From assembly GCF_000764665.1 (NCBI RefSeq), contig NZ_JRGM01000176.1:55716-119715 (forward strand): a stretch of DNA of 64,000 bases, read 5' to 3'. This stretch comes from Aeromonas lacus. Its GTDB lineage: Bacteria; Pseudomonadota; Gammaproteobacteria; Enterobacterales; Aeromonadaceae. Both the position numbers and the translations under genes were made by a program. Under the pieces are notes generated by a model that saw only the letters and a list, made by a program, of their open reading frames with translations, ran no database searches and was not told the DNA's origin. Positions within the stretch are counted from its first letter, which is position 1. Each line of letters begins with the position of its first letter. This document shows positions 46,741 to 56,736 of the stretch, one piece after another.

Positions 46741-49032
46741 TTATTTGACCAGCAACAGGTCCTCCGGCTGGCGGGAGGCTGTCACCAGCACCGGAATGGA
46801 CTTGGAGGTCGGCGTAAACGAGCCGGCGCCGATACTGTCGATGGGCACCAGCGGGTTGGTCTCGGGATAGTAGGCCGCGATGTTGCCACGCGGGATCTCG
46901 TAGATCACCACCACAAAACCAGTCACGCTGCGCTCGCGCCCATCGTTGCAGATGGCCGCCATATCGACCTTGTCCCCTTCGGCAAAGCCAAGCTGGCGAG
47001 CATCCGCCTCGTTCATGAACACCACGTTGCGCTGGCCCTTGATGCCGCGATAGCGGTCATCCATACCGTAGATGGTGGTGTTGTACTGATCGTGAGAGCG
47101 CAGGCTCTGCAGCAGCAGTACCGGCTGATCCGCCATCTGCTCGGCATGGCGGGTACACTCCGGCAACACTGATTGCGGCAGGGTGCTGGCACGAAACTCG
47201 GCCTGGCCGCTGGCGGTATTCCAGGTCAATAGCGCCGCGGAGTTATCGAGATGAAAACCGCACGGCTGCTGGATGCGGGTATTGAAATCGGCAAAGCCGG
47301 CGATGGTCTGCTCGATAAGATCGCGAATACGAGCATAGTCATCGCGCAGAGCCAGCCAGTCGACCCGCTCGCTGCCAAGGGTGGCATGAGCCATCCGCGC
47401 GACTATGTCGGTCTCGGAGAGGCAGAGGGGCGATACCGGCTCGGCTGCACCGGTCGAAGCGTGCACCATGCTGAAGGTGTCCTCCACCGTGATCTTCTGG
47501 TTGCCCGTGCGCTGGATATCGAGCTCGGTGCGACCAAGGCAGGGCAGGAGCAGCGCAGCCTTGCCCACCTGCAGATGGCTGCGGTTGAGCTTGGTGCTGA
47601 TCTGCACGTTGAGCTCGGCCTTTTTCATCGCCCCGTAGGTGAAGTCGGTATCGGGCGCCGCTGCCGCCAGGTTGCCGCCCAAACAGATGAGCACCTTGCT
47701 CTTGCCCTCGTCCAGCGCCTTGAGCGCTTCGTACACGTTGTGACCGCGGGCCCGCGGCAGGCTTACCTGCAAGTGACGCTCGAGCCGCTCGATAAAGGCA
47801 GCGGTCGGCTTTTCGTTGATCCCCATGGTGCGGTTGCCCTGCACGTTGCTGTGGCCCCGTACCGGACAGAGCCCCGCTCCCGGCTTGCCAATCTGGCCGC
47901 GCATCAGGTGCAGGTTGACGATTTCACGGATGGTATCGACCGAGTGCAGATGCTGGGTCACCCCCATGGCCCAGCAGCTGATGATGCGCTGGCTGGCGGC
48001 AAAGACCCGGGCTGCCTGCACGATGTCGGCCCGAGTCAGGCCGGATTGCTGCTCAATCGCCGCCCAGTCGGTGGCACGCACCTGCGCCTCGTACTCGGCA
48101 AAGTGGCGGGTGTGGCGGGCGATAAAGTCGCGATCTACCACCTCTGGCGCCTCTTCCAGGATGTACTTGGCCATGCCGCGGATGGCGGCCATGTCGCCAC
48201 CCAGTTTCGGCGTCAGGTACTGGTGGCTGATGGTGGTGGCCGCCGGGGTTAACAGCTCGAGCGGGCTCTGCGGGCTGGCGAAGCGCTCGAGGGCCACCTC
48301 TTTCAAGTTGTTGAAGCTGACGATCTTGCAGCCGCCGCGCGCCGCCTGGCGCAGGGCATTCATCATGCGTGGGTGGTTGGTACCCGGATTCTGGCCATAG
48401 ACGAACACCGCATCGGCCTGGTCGAAGTCATCCAGCACCACAGTCCCCTTGCCGATGCCGACCGACTGGATCAGCGCCACCCCGCTCGCCTCGTGGCACA
48501 TGTTGGAGCAGTCGGGGAAGTTGTTGGTACCAAACAGGCGGCCAAACAGCTGATAAAGATAAGAAGCTTCGTTGCTGGCACGCCCCGAGGTGTAGAACTC
48601 AACCTCGTCCGGGCTATTCAGCCCCTTGAGGGTGTCGGCGATCAGGGTGAAGGCGTCGTCCCAGCTCACCGGCTCATAGTGATCGGTCGCCGGGTTGTAG
48701 CGCATCGGCTCAGTCAGCCGCCCCTGATACTCGAGCCAGTAGTCGCTCTGGGTAGCCAGCTGGCGCACCGAGTGGGCGGCGAAAAACTCGGCCCCCACCG
48801 TCTTTCCGGTAGACTCCCAGGCCACCGCCTTGGCGCCGTTTTCACAAAACTGGAAGGTGCCGTGGTCGTTGTCACCCCAGGCACACCCCGGGCAGTCGAA
48901 ACCGTCGGTCTGGTTGACCCGCAGCAGGTTCTTGATGTTCTGACGGGTCTTCTGGCTGCGCAGCACCTGTTTCATGGTGGATTGCAGGGACGAAAAACCG
49001 CCGGCTTTGGCGGGCTTTTCAATATGACTCAT
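46741..49032 (-). CDS. FdhF/YdeP family molybdopterin oxidoreductase
   Basis: A 763-residue enzyme of the Mo-bis-MGD superfamily, close to E. coli YdeP. N-terminal FDCPGCAW (Cys47, Cys50) with Cys63 is the remnant of the [4Fe-4S] motif, short of the usual four Cys. The Mo-ligand region is NMCHEASGVALIQSVGIGKGTV, with Cys rather than selenocysteine. GQNPGTNHPRMMNALRQAARGG and CPVRGHSNVQGNRTMGI are cofactor-binding segments. True substrate is unknown; formate and acid-resistance roles are proposed for relatives. It overlaps fdhD by 14 bases, so both are on one transcript. Confidence 0.9.
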   Translation of the reverse strand: MSHIEKPAKAGGFSSLQSTMKQVLRSQKTRQNIKNLLRVNQTDGFDCPGCAWGDNDHGTFQFCENGAKAVAWESTGKTVGAEFFAAHSVRQLATQSDYWLEYQGRLTEPMRYNPATDHYEPVSWDDAFTLIADTLKGLNSPDEVEFYTSGRASNEASYLYQLFGRLFGTNNFPDCSNMCHEASGVALIQSVGIGKGTVVLDDFDQADAVFVYGQNPGTNHPRMMNALRQAARGGCKIVSFNNLKEVALERFASPQSPLELLTPAATTISHQYLTPKLGGDMAAIRGMAKYILEEAPEVVDRDFIARHTRHFAEYEAQVRATDWAAIEQQSGLTRADIVQAARVFAASQRIISCWAMGVTQHLHSVDTIREIVNLHLMRGQIGKPGAGLCPVRGHSNVQGNRTMGINEKPTAAFIERLERHLQVSLPRARGHNVYEALKALDEGKSKVLICLGGNLAAAAPDTDFTYGAMKKAELNVQISTKLNRSHLQVGKAALLLPCLGRTELDIQRTGNQKITVEDTFSMVHASTGAAEPVSPLCLSETDIVARMAHATLGSERVDWLALRDDYARIRDLIEQTIAGFADFNTRIQQPCGFHLDNSAALLTWNTASGQAEFRASTLPQSVLPECTRHAEQMADQPVLLLQSLRSHDQYNTTIYGMDDRYRGIKGQRNVVFMNEADARQLGFAEGDKVDMAAICNDGRERSVTGFVVVIYEIPRGNIAAYYPETNPLVPIDSIGAGSFTPTSKSIPVLVTASRQPEDLLLVK

Positions 49033-49816
49033 GGCACTCTCCGATGGGATCCGCCGGGCGATAGCTCGAATAGCTGACCGGGGCATCAAACTTGGGAATA
49101 TGAACGACGTTGAGGTTGTATTTGAGGGCCAGCCTGACCGCCAGCTGGCTGGGCGATGCCAGACAGATAAGATGACGGGCGCCGAAGCGGGCGGCTTTTT
49201 GCACCAGCTCGCTGCCGCAGCGGCTGGTCACCACCAGGGTGTCGCACGCACTTTGCTGACGCAGCAGCAGGCCGATCAGCTTGTCGAGGGCATTGTGGCG
49301 CCCGATATCTTCCCGGCAGTGGAGGATCCGCCCCTCGGCATCCAGCGCCAGCGCCGCATGCAGGGCGCCGTGCTGCTGTCCCTTGAGCTGCCACTGGGCG
49401 ATCTGCGCACGCAGCCCCGCCAGCAAGGCCCCATCCAGCGGTGGCGTCAGCGGCAACACCGACAGTGCGGGCAGCGCCTGCTCCACCGCCGCCACGCCGC
49501 AGATACCGCAACCGGTCGCCCCGGTCAGCCGGCGCTTGTGCTCGGCCAAAGCAGCCAGGGAGCGGTTGGCGATGGTCACATCCAGCACAATACCCTGTTC
49601 GGCTGGCGCGACCTGGATGTCGTGGACTTCGTGGTTATGCCGGATGATCCCCTCGCCAAACAGGAAACCGACGGCAAAATCGTCGAGATCGTCCGGGGTC
49701 GCCATCATCACCGCATGGTTGATGCCATTGATGTTGATGGCGACGGCTACCTCTTCCACCAGATGATCCAGTGACGGCAAGTTGGCGGGGGTTGCGACAG
49801 GAGAATGGACAGGCAT
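49019..49816 (-). CDS. fdhD: sulfurtransferase FdhD
   Basis: A 265-residue protein that moves sulfur from IscS to the molybdenum cofactor of formate dehydrogenase-type enzymes. The conserved TGCGICG motif has Cys103 and Cys106; GREDIGRHNALDK appears as HCREDIGRHNALDKLIG. The start MPVHSPVATP is chosen from the family length; a longer start 11 codons upstream is possible and neither has a strong ribosome site. It is the first gene, ahead of the YdeP-like enzyme, and so is likely its dedicated maturation factor. Confidence 0.92.
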   Translation of the reverse strand: MPVHSPVATPANLPSLDHLVEEVAVAININGINHAVMMATPDDLDDFAVGFLFGEGIIRHNHEVHDIQVAPAEQGIVLDVTIANRSLAALAEHKRRLTGATGCGICGVAAVEQALPALSVLPLTPPLDGALLAGLRAQIAQWQLKGQQHGALHAALALDAEGRILHCREDIGRHNALDKLIGLLLRQQSACDTLVVTSRCGSELVQKAARFGARHLICLASPSQLAVRLALKYNLNVVHIPKFDAPVSYSSYRPADPIGECHESY

Positions 49817-49896
49817 GCAGGTTGGCCTAAAAATGCAAACTGCATTCAAGTTTAGAGAGGCGACTGACGCAAAACCAATGAAATAAATCTATATCC

Positions 49897-49915
49897 TGAT
49901 AGAGTTGTTCTATCA
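49897..49915. promoter_or_regulatory. candidate LysR-type operator between fdhD and the regulator
   Basis: TGATAGA, five bases, TCTATCA: a perfect 7-bp dyad in the 161-bp divergent gap. LysR proteins bind dyads of this size at such positions. Confidence 0.55.
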
Positions 49916-49977
49916 AAGATGTTTTTTCAATTGATTAATTCTTCAATAGCCGGTTCCACTGCCTCCACTACAACCAG

Positions 49978-50886
49978 ATGAACATCAAGCAACTTCACTA
50001 CTTTCACGAGCTGGCCAAACACCGGCATTTTGCCAAAGCGGCCAAAGCCTGCCACATCACCCAACCCACCCTCTCGGCCAGTATCACTGCGCTGGAAAAG
50101 AGTGTCGGCACCGATCTGGTAGTACGCACCAGCCAGTTTGTCGCCCTGACCGAGGCTGGCGAGCTGGTACGCCAGTATGCCGAACGGATGTTGCTGGAAC
50201 AGGAGGCGCTCAAGCAGGAGCTGGCGCTGTTTCAGGGGGAACTCTCCGGCACCCTGCGCATCGGCATCGTGCCCCAGTCCAATCTCGACATCATGCCGTT
50301 TATCGCCCGCTGCAAGCAGCGCTATCCCGACATCGTTATCCGCCTGTCGGTGCTCAGTAACGAAGCGCTGCTGTCACAGCTGGAGCTGCATCAGTGCGAT
50401 ATCGGACTGGGATTTGATGAACCCGCCGGCGGAGCTGGCCGGCGCGCCTTTCATGTCTACCCGCAAGGCGCCAACCAGATGGCAGTGCTGATGAACCGTG
50501 ACGAAGCGGATCAATACACGCACAGCGGCGACATTGCGCTTGCTGAACTGCAACAACATCCGTTGGTGCTGCCCAGCCGCACTATGCAATTTCGCCAATA
50601 TCTGGATCGCGCCGCCGAGCAGGTGGGGACCTCGCTCAACGTGGTACTGGAGACCGACTCGCTGTTCCATCTGGTCAGCGCCGTACGCCACCGGCTGGGC
50701 TGGGCCATCGTCAGCGCAGGCCTCGCCCGCTCTGCCAGCAAGCTCTCGGATCTTGTCTGCCTACCGCTCGCTCCGCTGGAGAATATCGGCCATACCGCCT
50801 TTCTGACACGCCAGCAGAGCATCACCCCCGCCATGCGCGCCTTTCTTGAACTGGTGGCCGAGGGTGAACCGGCAAACGCGCCTTGA
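49978..50886 (+). CDS. LysR-family transcriptional regulator
   Basis: A 302-residue regulator. The helix-turn-helix covers about residues 18-37 (HFAKAAKACHITQPTLSASI), and the effector domain begins near residue 90 (GTLRIGIVPQSNLDIMPFI). It is divergent from fdhD and the YdeP-like gene, the usual arrangement for a LysR protein and its target, with a dyad in between. So it probably controls that pair. The ligand is unknown. A terminator follows. Confidence 0.9.
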   Translation: MNIKQLHYFHELAKHRHFAKAAKACHITQPTLSASITALEKSVGTDLVVRTSQFVALTEAGELVRQYAERMLLEQEALKQELALFQGELSGTLRIGIVPQSNLDIMPFIARCKQRYPDIVIRLSVLSNEALLSQLELHQCDIGLGFDEPAGGAGRRAFHVYPQGANQMAVLMNRDEADQYTHSGDIALAELQQHPLVLPSRTMQFRQYLDRAAEQVGTSLNVVLETDSLFHLVSAVRHRLGWAIVSAGLARSASKLSDLVCLPLAPLENIGHTAFLTRQQSITPAMRAFLELVAEGEPANAP

Positions 50887-50927
50887 CGCAGGCCGAGCGG
50901 TAAACCGCATCCGGTTCTGGCAAAGAA

Positions 50928-50951
50928 AAAGCCCGCCAGAAGGCGGGCTTT
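50928..50951 (+). terminator. terminator after the LysR gene
   Basis: AAAGCCCGCC, loop AGAA, GGCGGGCTTT. T run is short; it also faces emrD. Confidence 0.75.
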
Positions 50952-50970
50952 CAAAGAGCAAGCGCGGGCA

Positions 50971-52167
50971 TCAAATCGCCATCTGCTCGTGCGGCGAGCC
51001 GTGGTGGCGCAGCCAGACAAAACTCAGCGCCACGATCAGCACCATCAGGGTCATGATGGCCCCCAGAGTCACCTGACCGGTCATCGGGAAACCGGCCGCC
51101 AGCAGGGTCACCACACCGGCCCCCAGATTCTGCATCCCGCCGAGAATGGCACCCGCGGTGCCGGCCTGCCCCGGGAAGGGCTCGATGGCACAGGAAGTGG
51201 CGGTCGGGTAGAGAATGCCGCTACCGATGAAGTAGACGGCCGCACCACCAACCAGCGAGGCGGCACTCACCACCCCGAACAGCCCCGGTACCAGAATGAT
51301 GAGAGAGCCAAGCGCCAGAAAGGCGATGCCAAGACGCATCAGTTTGCCCTGAGTCAAACGAAAACTCAGCTTGGCAGAGAGCCAGGCACCGAACAGATAG
51401 CCGGGCAGCGGCAGCACGAACAACACACTCACGGTACGGGCACTCAGTTTCAGCACATCGCCCAGCAGCACACCGGCCGCAGCCTCGAACACAGCCAGAC
51501 CGGCAAAGGTCGCCATCAGGCAGAGCAGATTGCCCTGAAACTTGGGGTTGCCCAGCACATGGCGATAGGCAGCACCGACGCGCAGCGGCTGACGAGCTGC
51601 GGCAGGCAGAGTTTCACCAAACCAGGCCATGATCGCCAAGGTTGCTACGGCACCAAAACCGAACAGGAACCAGTAACCGGCGCGCCAGTTGAACAGCTCG
51701 GTCAGCCAGCCACCCAGCACCGGCGCCAGCAGCGGGGAGAAGATCACCCCCATGCTCACCAGACTGTTGGCGCGGTTGAGCTCGGCGCCGTTGTAGCGAT
51801 CGCGCATCACGGTGCGGCTCATGGCGCCACCGGCACCGGTACCCAGCCCTTGAATAAAGCTGCCCACCAGCAGGGCGGCAAAATGGGGGATGACCTGAAT
51901 GATCAGGGTGCCCACCAGAAACACCATCATGCCGACGATCAGCACCGGACGACGACCGATGCGATCCGACAGCGGCCCGTAGACAAACTGGGAGAGGCCA
52001 TAGGGGATCAGGTAACAGGCCATCACCGCCTGCAACTGACCCGAGGCCACATTGAAGTCCCCCGCCATCATGGGAATGGAGGGGACATAGAGGGTCTGGG
52101 TCATCTGGCCCACAGCGACCATCAGAATGGTCAGTAAAAACAAAGGATAAAAACTGTGCCGATCCAT
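50971..52167 (-). CDS. emrD: EmrD-type multidrug efflux MFS transporter
   Basis: A 398-residue, 12-helix drug:H+ antiporter, E. coli EmrD 394. Helices 2-3 carry the MFS motif as YGPLSDRIGRRPVLI, preceded by IPYGLSQFV, and motif C-like GVIFSPLLAPVLGGWL appears in helix 5. The N-terminal MTQTLYVPSIPMMAGDF fits the Bcr/CflA/EmrD group. The start MDRHSFYPLF is chosen because a longer start adds a mixed hydrophobic tail not seen in the family. Substrates are not predicted. Confidence 0.88.
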   Translation of the reverse strand: MDRHSFYPLFLLTILMVAVGQMTQTLYVPSIPMMAGDFNVASGQLQAVMACYLIPYGLSQFVYGPLSDRIGRRPVLIVGMMVFLVGTLIIQVIPHFAALLVGSFIQGLGTGAGGAMSRTVMRDRYNGAELNRANSLVSMGVIFSPLLAPVLGGWLTELFNWRAGYWFLFGFGAVATLAIMAWFGETLPAAARQPLRVGAAYRHVLGNPKFQGNLLCLMATFAGLAVFEAAAGVLLGDVLKLSARTVSVLFVLPLPGYLFGAWLSAKLSFRLTQGKLMRLGIAFLALGSLIILVPGLFGVVSAASLVGGAAVYFIGSGILYPTATSCAIEPFPGQAGTAGAILGGMQNLGAGVVTLLAAGFPMTGQVTLGAIMTLMVLIVALSFVWLRHHGSPHEQMAI

Positions 52168-52395
52168 ATCAGTCCCAAAAAATCGAAAAAATGCTGCCGC
52201 CCTCTGGCACAAAATGGCCCAGAGGAATCTGATCACAGAGGCTGTGATGCAATCAAAAACAGTGTTGGAAACAGTAGGCGGGGAGCCCGCCAGACCACCG
52301 CACAGGACGCTTGGTGGTATGGGGCATCATAGTGATTCAGCTCACAGAAAACGAACGAATCTTTATAATCGGCTTGCCTTAGTTTTTCTAATATT

Positions 52396-52414
52396 ACGGG
52401 GCTTTACGCCCCGT
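52396..52414 (-). terminator. weak terminator after the GST gene
   Basis: ACGGGGC, five bases, GCCCCGT, then AATATTAG on the minus strand. Confidence 0.55.
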
Positions 52415-52427
52415 CTGCGGTTCAAAA

Positions 52428-53090
52428 TCAACGTGTTACCATCTGCTGCGCCTGCTTGATCAGCTCATCCGGCTGCTCTTTGCGCGGCGGTATGGTGATC
52501 CCCTTCTGGCAGGCAGGCTTCTCGGCCATCCGATCCATCCAGGCTTGCAGATGGGGTAACCCCTCGATGGAGATGCCGCTCCAGTCATAAATTCGCACCC
52601 AGGGCCAGGTGGCGATATCGGCGATGCTGTACTCGTGCGCCAGATATTCGTGATGAGCCAGATGGCTGTCGAGCACCTCGAACAGGCGACGCCCCTCCTT
52701 CTGATAGCGTTCGATGGCGGCGGGGATCTTCTCGGGGAAGTAGCGATAGAAGACATTGGCCTGCCCCATCATGGGCCCTACCCCACCCATCTGGAACATC
52801 AGCCACTGAATGGCCTGAGAGCGGCGTTTGAGATCCGCCGGCAACAATTTGCCCGTCTTCTCCGCCAGATAGATAAGGATGGCGCCCGACTCGAACACAG
52901 CGAAATCGTCGTTATCCCGATCGACAATAGCCGGAATACGGCCGTTGGGGTTGATGGCGAGAAACTCGGGCTTCTTCTGATCCAGTGCCGACAAATCGAG
53001 GGAAATGACCCGATAGGGCAATCCCAGCTCTTCCAGTGCAATGGCCACCTTGAAGCCATTGGGTGTTGCGGCGGTATAAAAGTCGATCAT
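52428..53090 (-). CDS. glutathione S-transferase (YfcG/YghU type)
   Basis: A 220-residue GST. The thioredoxin-fold N-terminal domain has [21 protein letters not shown], the TPNG motif of the Nu-class GSTs (YfcG, YghU), and [12 protein letters not shown] followed by [15 protein letters not shown], which binds glutathione. The C-terminal helical domain has [15 protein letters not shown]. In E. coli YfcG has disulfide reductase activity with two glutathiones; this role is inferred. It is followed by a weak terminator and emrD. Confidence 0.9.
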   Translation of the reverse strand: MIDFYTAATPNGFKVAIALEELGLPYRVISLDLSALDQKKPEFLAINPNGRIPAIVDRDNDDFAVFESGAILIYLAEKTGKLLPADLKRRSQAIQWLMFQMGGVGPMMGQANVFYRYFPEKIPAAIERYQKEGRRLFEVLDSHLAHHEYLAHEYSIADIATWPWVRIYDWSGISIEGLPHLQAWMDRMAEKPACQKGITIPPRKEQPDELIKQAQQMVTR

Positions 53091-53179
53091 CCTTCACTCC
53101 TTGCTGATGTAGTCACATTCAAAACTGAGCATCCTGATGCCCACTCTTTCACCAGATATGGTTTTACCATAAAGAGTAC

Positions 53180-53215
53180 GGCGCGCTATCTGCCAGTGAT
53201 GACAGATAGCGCGCC
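53180..53215 (-). terminator. hairpin after the unknown gene 53239-53694
   Basis: GGCGCGCTATCTG and its perfect complement with a 10-base loop; the T run is weak, so it may be a terminator or a 3' end stabiliser. Confidence 0.6.
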
Positions 53216-53238
53216 GCTTGCATAGCTTGCCGGGGAAA

Positions 53239-53694
53239 TCAGTTCAAGACGACGGCCGACTTGCGCTGACGCAGCAGGATAAGACGAGAGAGCAGCGGGA
53301 AGTAGGATTCCAGCTTGCGCAGCAGCACCCGGCTACACGAGGGGTCTGCCAGCTCTGACTCCTCCAGCACAATGCCGTTGGAGACAAAGTAGAAACGGGG
53401 GTCGCGCACATCGGGGCCGCAGATGGAGAGATCCGTGTCCCCCTTGCGGATCAACAGCGGCAGTACTGGCAATCCGATGGCATCGTCTTCGCCACGGATA
53501 AACCCAGCATCCTGCCAAGGGGTATCGCCATCGATCAGCAAGATCGCCGCTTCGGCCTTGGCCGGTTGCCACTCGGTCAGTGGCGTCACGCTGATGTGGG
53601 CAAAATGGTCACCATACTCGGGTGATGACCGCAAAATGGCCAGCAGACCTTCACTGGCGCCTGACACGTTTTGACTCACTAATGACAAATTCAT
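53239..53694 (-). CDS. conserved-looking hypothetical protein
   Basis: A 151-residue protein I do not recognise. It has no signal peptide and no membrane segment. The middle reads LTEWQPAKAEAAILLIDGDTPWQDA and PRFYFVSNGIVLEE, and the C-terminus is basic (RLILLRQRKSAVVLN). The acidic GEDDAIGLPVLPLLIRKGDTDLSICGPDVRD stretch in the centre could form a Rossmann-like edge. It is a lone gene on the minus strand with its own 3' hairpin. A small receiver-like fold is a guess, not supported by motifs. Confidence 0.65.
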   Translation of the reverse strand: MNLSLVSQNVSGASEGLLAILRSSPEYGDHFAHISVTPLTEWQPAKAEAAILLIDGDTPWQDAGFIRGEDDAIGLPVLPLLIRKGDTDLSICGPDVRDPRFYFVSNGIVLEESELADPSCSRVLLRKLESYFPLLSRLILLRQRKSAVVLN

Positions 53695-53893
53695 GGCTCA
53701 TATCCCTATGCTCATGGCAGCCAGTATCCGGCTGCTGCCATAAGACTAGCGCAGATTAGGGCTATATTGGAGCCGTCAGATCTGGCAGTCGCAATCAATT
53801 GGTCGTATGGGGATAACAGTTGCCATCGCACAAAATACTGGTATCATACCGCGTCCTTTTATCCCCCGTTCTTTAACATCCAGTGGTGAACCT

Positions 53894-54697
53894 ATGCATC
53901 CGATGCTGAATATCGCCGTGCGCGCTGCGCGCAACGCCGGTCAAGTTGTAGTAAAAGCCTTCTCCCAGCCCGAGAACATTGAGGCTATCCAAAAAGGCAG
54001 CAATGACTTCGTGACCAACGTTGACCGTGAAGCTGAAGCGGCCATCATTCACACCATCAAAAAATCTTACCCGGAACACAGCATCGTCGCTGAAGAGTCT
54101 GGTGAGATTGCCGGTACTAATCCGGACTACCAATGGATCATTGACCCACTGGATGGCACGACCAACCTGGTCAAAGGCATTCCGCACTTTGCCGTCTCCA
54201 TCGCCCTGCGCGTCAAGGGCAAGACTGAACAAGCCGTTGTTTACGATCCGATCCGTGACGAGCTGTTTACTGCTACCCGTGGTAGCGGCGCCCAGCTGAA
54301 CGGCTACCGCATTCGTGTCGGCAAGGCCAAAGAACTGGCTGGTACCGTGCTGGCGACCGGTTTCCCGTTCAAACAGAAGCATCACATCGAGCCTTACCTG
54401 AAGATGTTCCAGAGCATGTTCATCGAATGTGCCGACATCCGTCGCTCCGGCTCTGCCGCACTGGATCTGGCCTACGTGGCTGCCGGTCGTGTCGACGGTT
54501 TCTGGGAAATCGGCCTGAAACCCTGGGACACCGCTGCCGGTGAGCTGCTGGCAAAAGAAGCCGGCGCCATCGTCACCGACTTCGTTGGTGGCCACAACTA
54601 CGAAAACTCCGGCAACATCGTGGTTGCCAACCCGCGCGTCCTGAAAGAGATGCTGGGTAAGATCCGCGAAGAGCTGCCGGAGTCTCTGGCCAAATAA
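53894..54697 (+). CDS. suhB: inositol-1-monophosphatase SuhB
   Basis: A 267-residue enzyme, identical in length to E. coli SuhB. The metal site is EESG (Glu67/Glu68) with DPLDGTTN at residues 84-91 and the later WDTAAGELLAKEAG (the WDxAAG motif). It hydrolyses inositol monophosphate and in E. coli also takes part in rRNA antitermination with NusA. The start follows a poor ribosome site (GGTGAACCT); upstream in-frame codons belong to the promoter region. A strong terminator follows. Confidence 0.95.
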   Translation: MHPMLNIAVRAARNAGQVVVKAFSQPENIEAIQKGSNDFVTNVDREAEAAIIHTIKKSYPEHSIVAEESGEIAGTNPDYQWIIDPLDGTTNLVKGIPHFAVSIALRVKGKTEQAVVYDPIRDELFTATRGSGAQLNGYRIRVGKAKELAGTVLATGFPFKQKHHIEPYLKMFQSMFIECADIRRSGSAALDLAYVAAGRVDGFWEIGLKPWDTAAGELLAKEAGAIVTDFVGGHNYENSGNIVVANPRVLKEMLGKIREELPESLAK

Positions 54698-54718
54698 GCC
54701 AGCCTTCGAGCAGACAGA

Positions 54719-54750
54719 TAAAAAAACCGGCGCAAGCCGGTTTTTTTTAT
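54719..54750 (+). terminator. terminator after suhB
   Basis: AAAAAACCGGC, loop GCAA, GCCGGTTTTTT and more T. Confidence 0.93.
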
Positions 54751-55010
54751 TGCTGCGATATGCCCCGTCAGAGCATTCCAACTAACTGCTTATGCTCTTC
54801 TTCCCCGTAGCGCACGCCCCAACAGCTCACCCCGTTCGCATCCCCAAAACCGTGCGGCGCCCTTCTCTCGTTAGCAAATACGCCTTAACCAACCTTTTTG
54901 AATATCACCGTACACAGGCCGGGATAAGCACCTGGCCTCCTGTTTGCCCTGACCTTCATCCTCTTGTTGCGAAGAACCCCGACCATCAGGCCTCGTACCC
55001 ATCGCCAGAT
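54751..55010. other. non-coding stretch between suhB and the MCP gene
   Basis: Nothing recognisable. An open frame of 93 codons runs through it, but its protein has no family features and no ribosome site, and the region ends in the MCP terminator. Confidence 0.5.
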
Positions 55011-55039
55011 AAAAAAACACCCGGCACATGGCCGGGTGT
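55011..55039 (-). terminator. terminator after the MCP gene
   Basis: ACACCCGGC, five bases, GCCGGGTGT, then seven T on the minus strand. A second small hairpin (GGCTGG/CCAGCC) lies at 55082-55099. Confidence 0.85.
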
Positions 55040-55104
55040 CGTGAGGGCATGCAAAGCGCCCCGACTTTTATGAATGAAGAGGCTGGCGTACACCAGCCCC
55101 TTTA

Positions 55105-56736
55105 TCAGGCGAGGCGGAAGCGACCGATAGTCTGCTTCAGACCCACCGCCAGCTGGCTCAGCTCCAGACAGGCACGGGCAGTATGATCGGCGCCCAGAGC
55201 CACCTCGTTGGCGGACTCGTTGATCCGCTCGACGTTGCGGCCCAGCTCATCGGAAACCGCATCCTGCTCGCCGCAGGCGCTGGCAATCTGGATCGCCATG
55301 TCGGCAATCTGGGCGACCGCCTCTTCAATCTGCTGGATGCCGTTGCTGGTCTGCTCGCTCTGATCCACACACTGGCGGATCATCTCGCAGCTCTGGCCAG
55401 TCACCTCTTTGGCCTGATTGGCGCGCGCCTGCAGGGTTTCGATGATGGCCACGATCTCGCCAGTCGAGGCTTGGGTACGACCCGCCAGAGTGCGTACTTC
55501 GTCGGCCACCACGGCAAAGCCACGACCTTGCTCGCCGGCGCGGGCTGCTTCGATAGCCGCATTGAGGGCCAGCAGATTGGTCTGCTCGGCGATGCCGCGG
55601 ATCACATCCACCACCACGTTGATCTGGGCAGATTCACGCTCCAGCTCGGTCACCAGCGTACCGGCCTGCTCGATCTCCTCGGCAACCCGGGTGATGGCCA
55701 CCAGCGAGCGCTGCACATCCTGATTGCCACTGCGAGCCAGCGCATTGGCTGAGCTGGCGGAGCTGGAGGCGGTTTCGGTATTGCCAGCCACATCGGCCAC
55801 GGTGGCCTTCATCTGGGTCATGGCGGTCGCCACCAGCGAGATCTCCTGCTGCTGACTCTGAATACCCTTGGCAGACTGCTCGGAGACGGCGCTCACCTCC
55901 TCGATGGCAGTGCCAAGCTGGGTGACCGCAGCCACCACCTCTTCAATCAGACCACGCAGGTTGTCCTGCATCTTGAGAGAGGCTTTGGCCAGCATGCCCA
56001 GCTCGTCGCGGCCGATGTGCTGACGCTCCAGCTGATGGGTCAGATCGCCGGCGGCAATGGCATTGGCCTGAGCCACTACGGCTTGCAGCGGCAGGCAGAT
56101 CTGGCGAGTCAGGAACCAGGTCATCACCACCATGAACACCAGCAGGGCGCCGATGCTCACCATGGCGAAGGTGGTCACCATGCTGACGCTGCCAAGCAGA
56201 CTGCCACGGTTCTCTTTGACGAAACCGAGGTTCACCTGGATCAGCGAGTTGACCGCCTGCTCCAGCGCCCCGAAGAGCGGGTTGGAAGCAAACAGCTGGG
56301 TTTTGGCCTGATCATGCTGACCCTGCACCAGCAGCATATCAAACTCGTTTACCGAACGTTGATAAGTGAGCCACTGTTGTTTGGCCTGGTTAAACACCTG
56401 GCGCTCGTTGTCGGCCCCTACGGTCGCCTCGTAGGCACGAAATGCCTCGTCAACCTTGCGAATATTCTCCTGAATACGGCCACGACGGGCCTGCAGGTCG
56501 GCAGCATCATCCACCATCAGCAGGGCAAACTGGGCCCGACGTACATAAGAGACGTCGTAGAGCAGGGTTTCGACCGAGAGCACGCTCGGCAATGTGGAGT
56601 CGGTAAAATTCAGCACCCGATCGCGCACGCCGCGCAATTCACTGGAGAGAAAAACACCGAAGACAACGTTGACTGCGGCAATGACCGCAAAAACCACGGC
56701 AATCTTTTTGCCGATGGAGAGATTCTTGTAAAACAT
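55105..56736 (-). CDS. methyl-accepting chemotaxis protein
   Basis: A 543-residue chemoreceptor. One membrane helix is near residues 13-35 ([19 protein letters not shown]), then a periplasmic four-helix-bundle-like domain (4HB_MCP type, [21 protein letters not shown]) to about 190, a second helix, a HAMP domain, and the signalling tip [24 protein letters not shown] split around its core. Ligand unknown. The start [11 protein letters not shown] is chosen since it begins the first helix; a TTG ten codons upstream is less likely. Confidence 0.92.
   Translation of the reverse strand: MFYKNLSIGKKIAVVFAVIAAVNVVFGVFLSSELRGVRDRVLNFTDSTLPSVLSVETLLYDVSYVRRAQFALLMVDDAADLQARRGRIQENIRKVDEAFRAYEATVGADNERQVFNQAKQQWLTYQRSVNEFDMLLVQGQHDQAKTQLFASNPLFGALEQAVNSLIQVNLGFVKENRGSLLGSVSMVTTFAMVSIGALLVFMVVMTWFLTRQICLPLQAVVAQANAIAAGDLTHQLERQHIGRDELGMLAKASLKMQDNLRGLIEEVVAAVTQLGTAIEEVSAVSEQSAKGIQSQQQEISLVATAMTQMKATVADVAGNTETASSSASSANALARSGNQDVQRSLVAITRVAEEIEQAGTLVTELERESAQINVVVDVIRGIAEQTNLLALNAAIEAARAGEQGRGFAVVADEVRTLAGRTQASTGEIVAIIETLQARANQAKEVTGQSCEMIRQCVDQSEQTSNGIQQIEEAVAQIADMAIQIASACGEQDAVSDELGRNVERINESANEVALGADHTARACLELSQLAVGLKQTIGRFRLA

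Noticed and set aside
54792..55073. 93-codon frame after suhB
   Set aside because: No ribosome site, no recognisable motif, and it runs into the MCP terminator.
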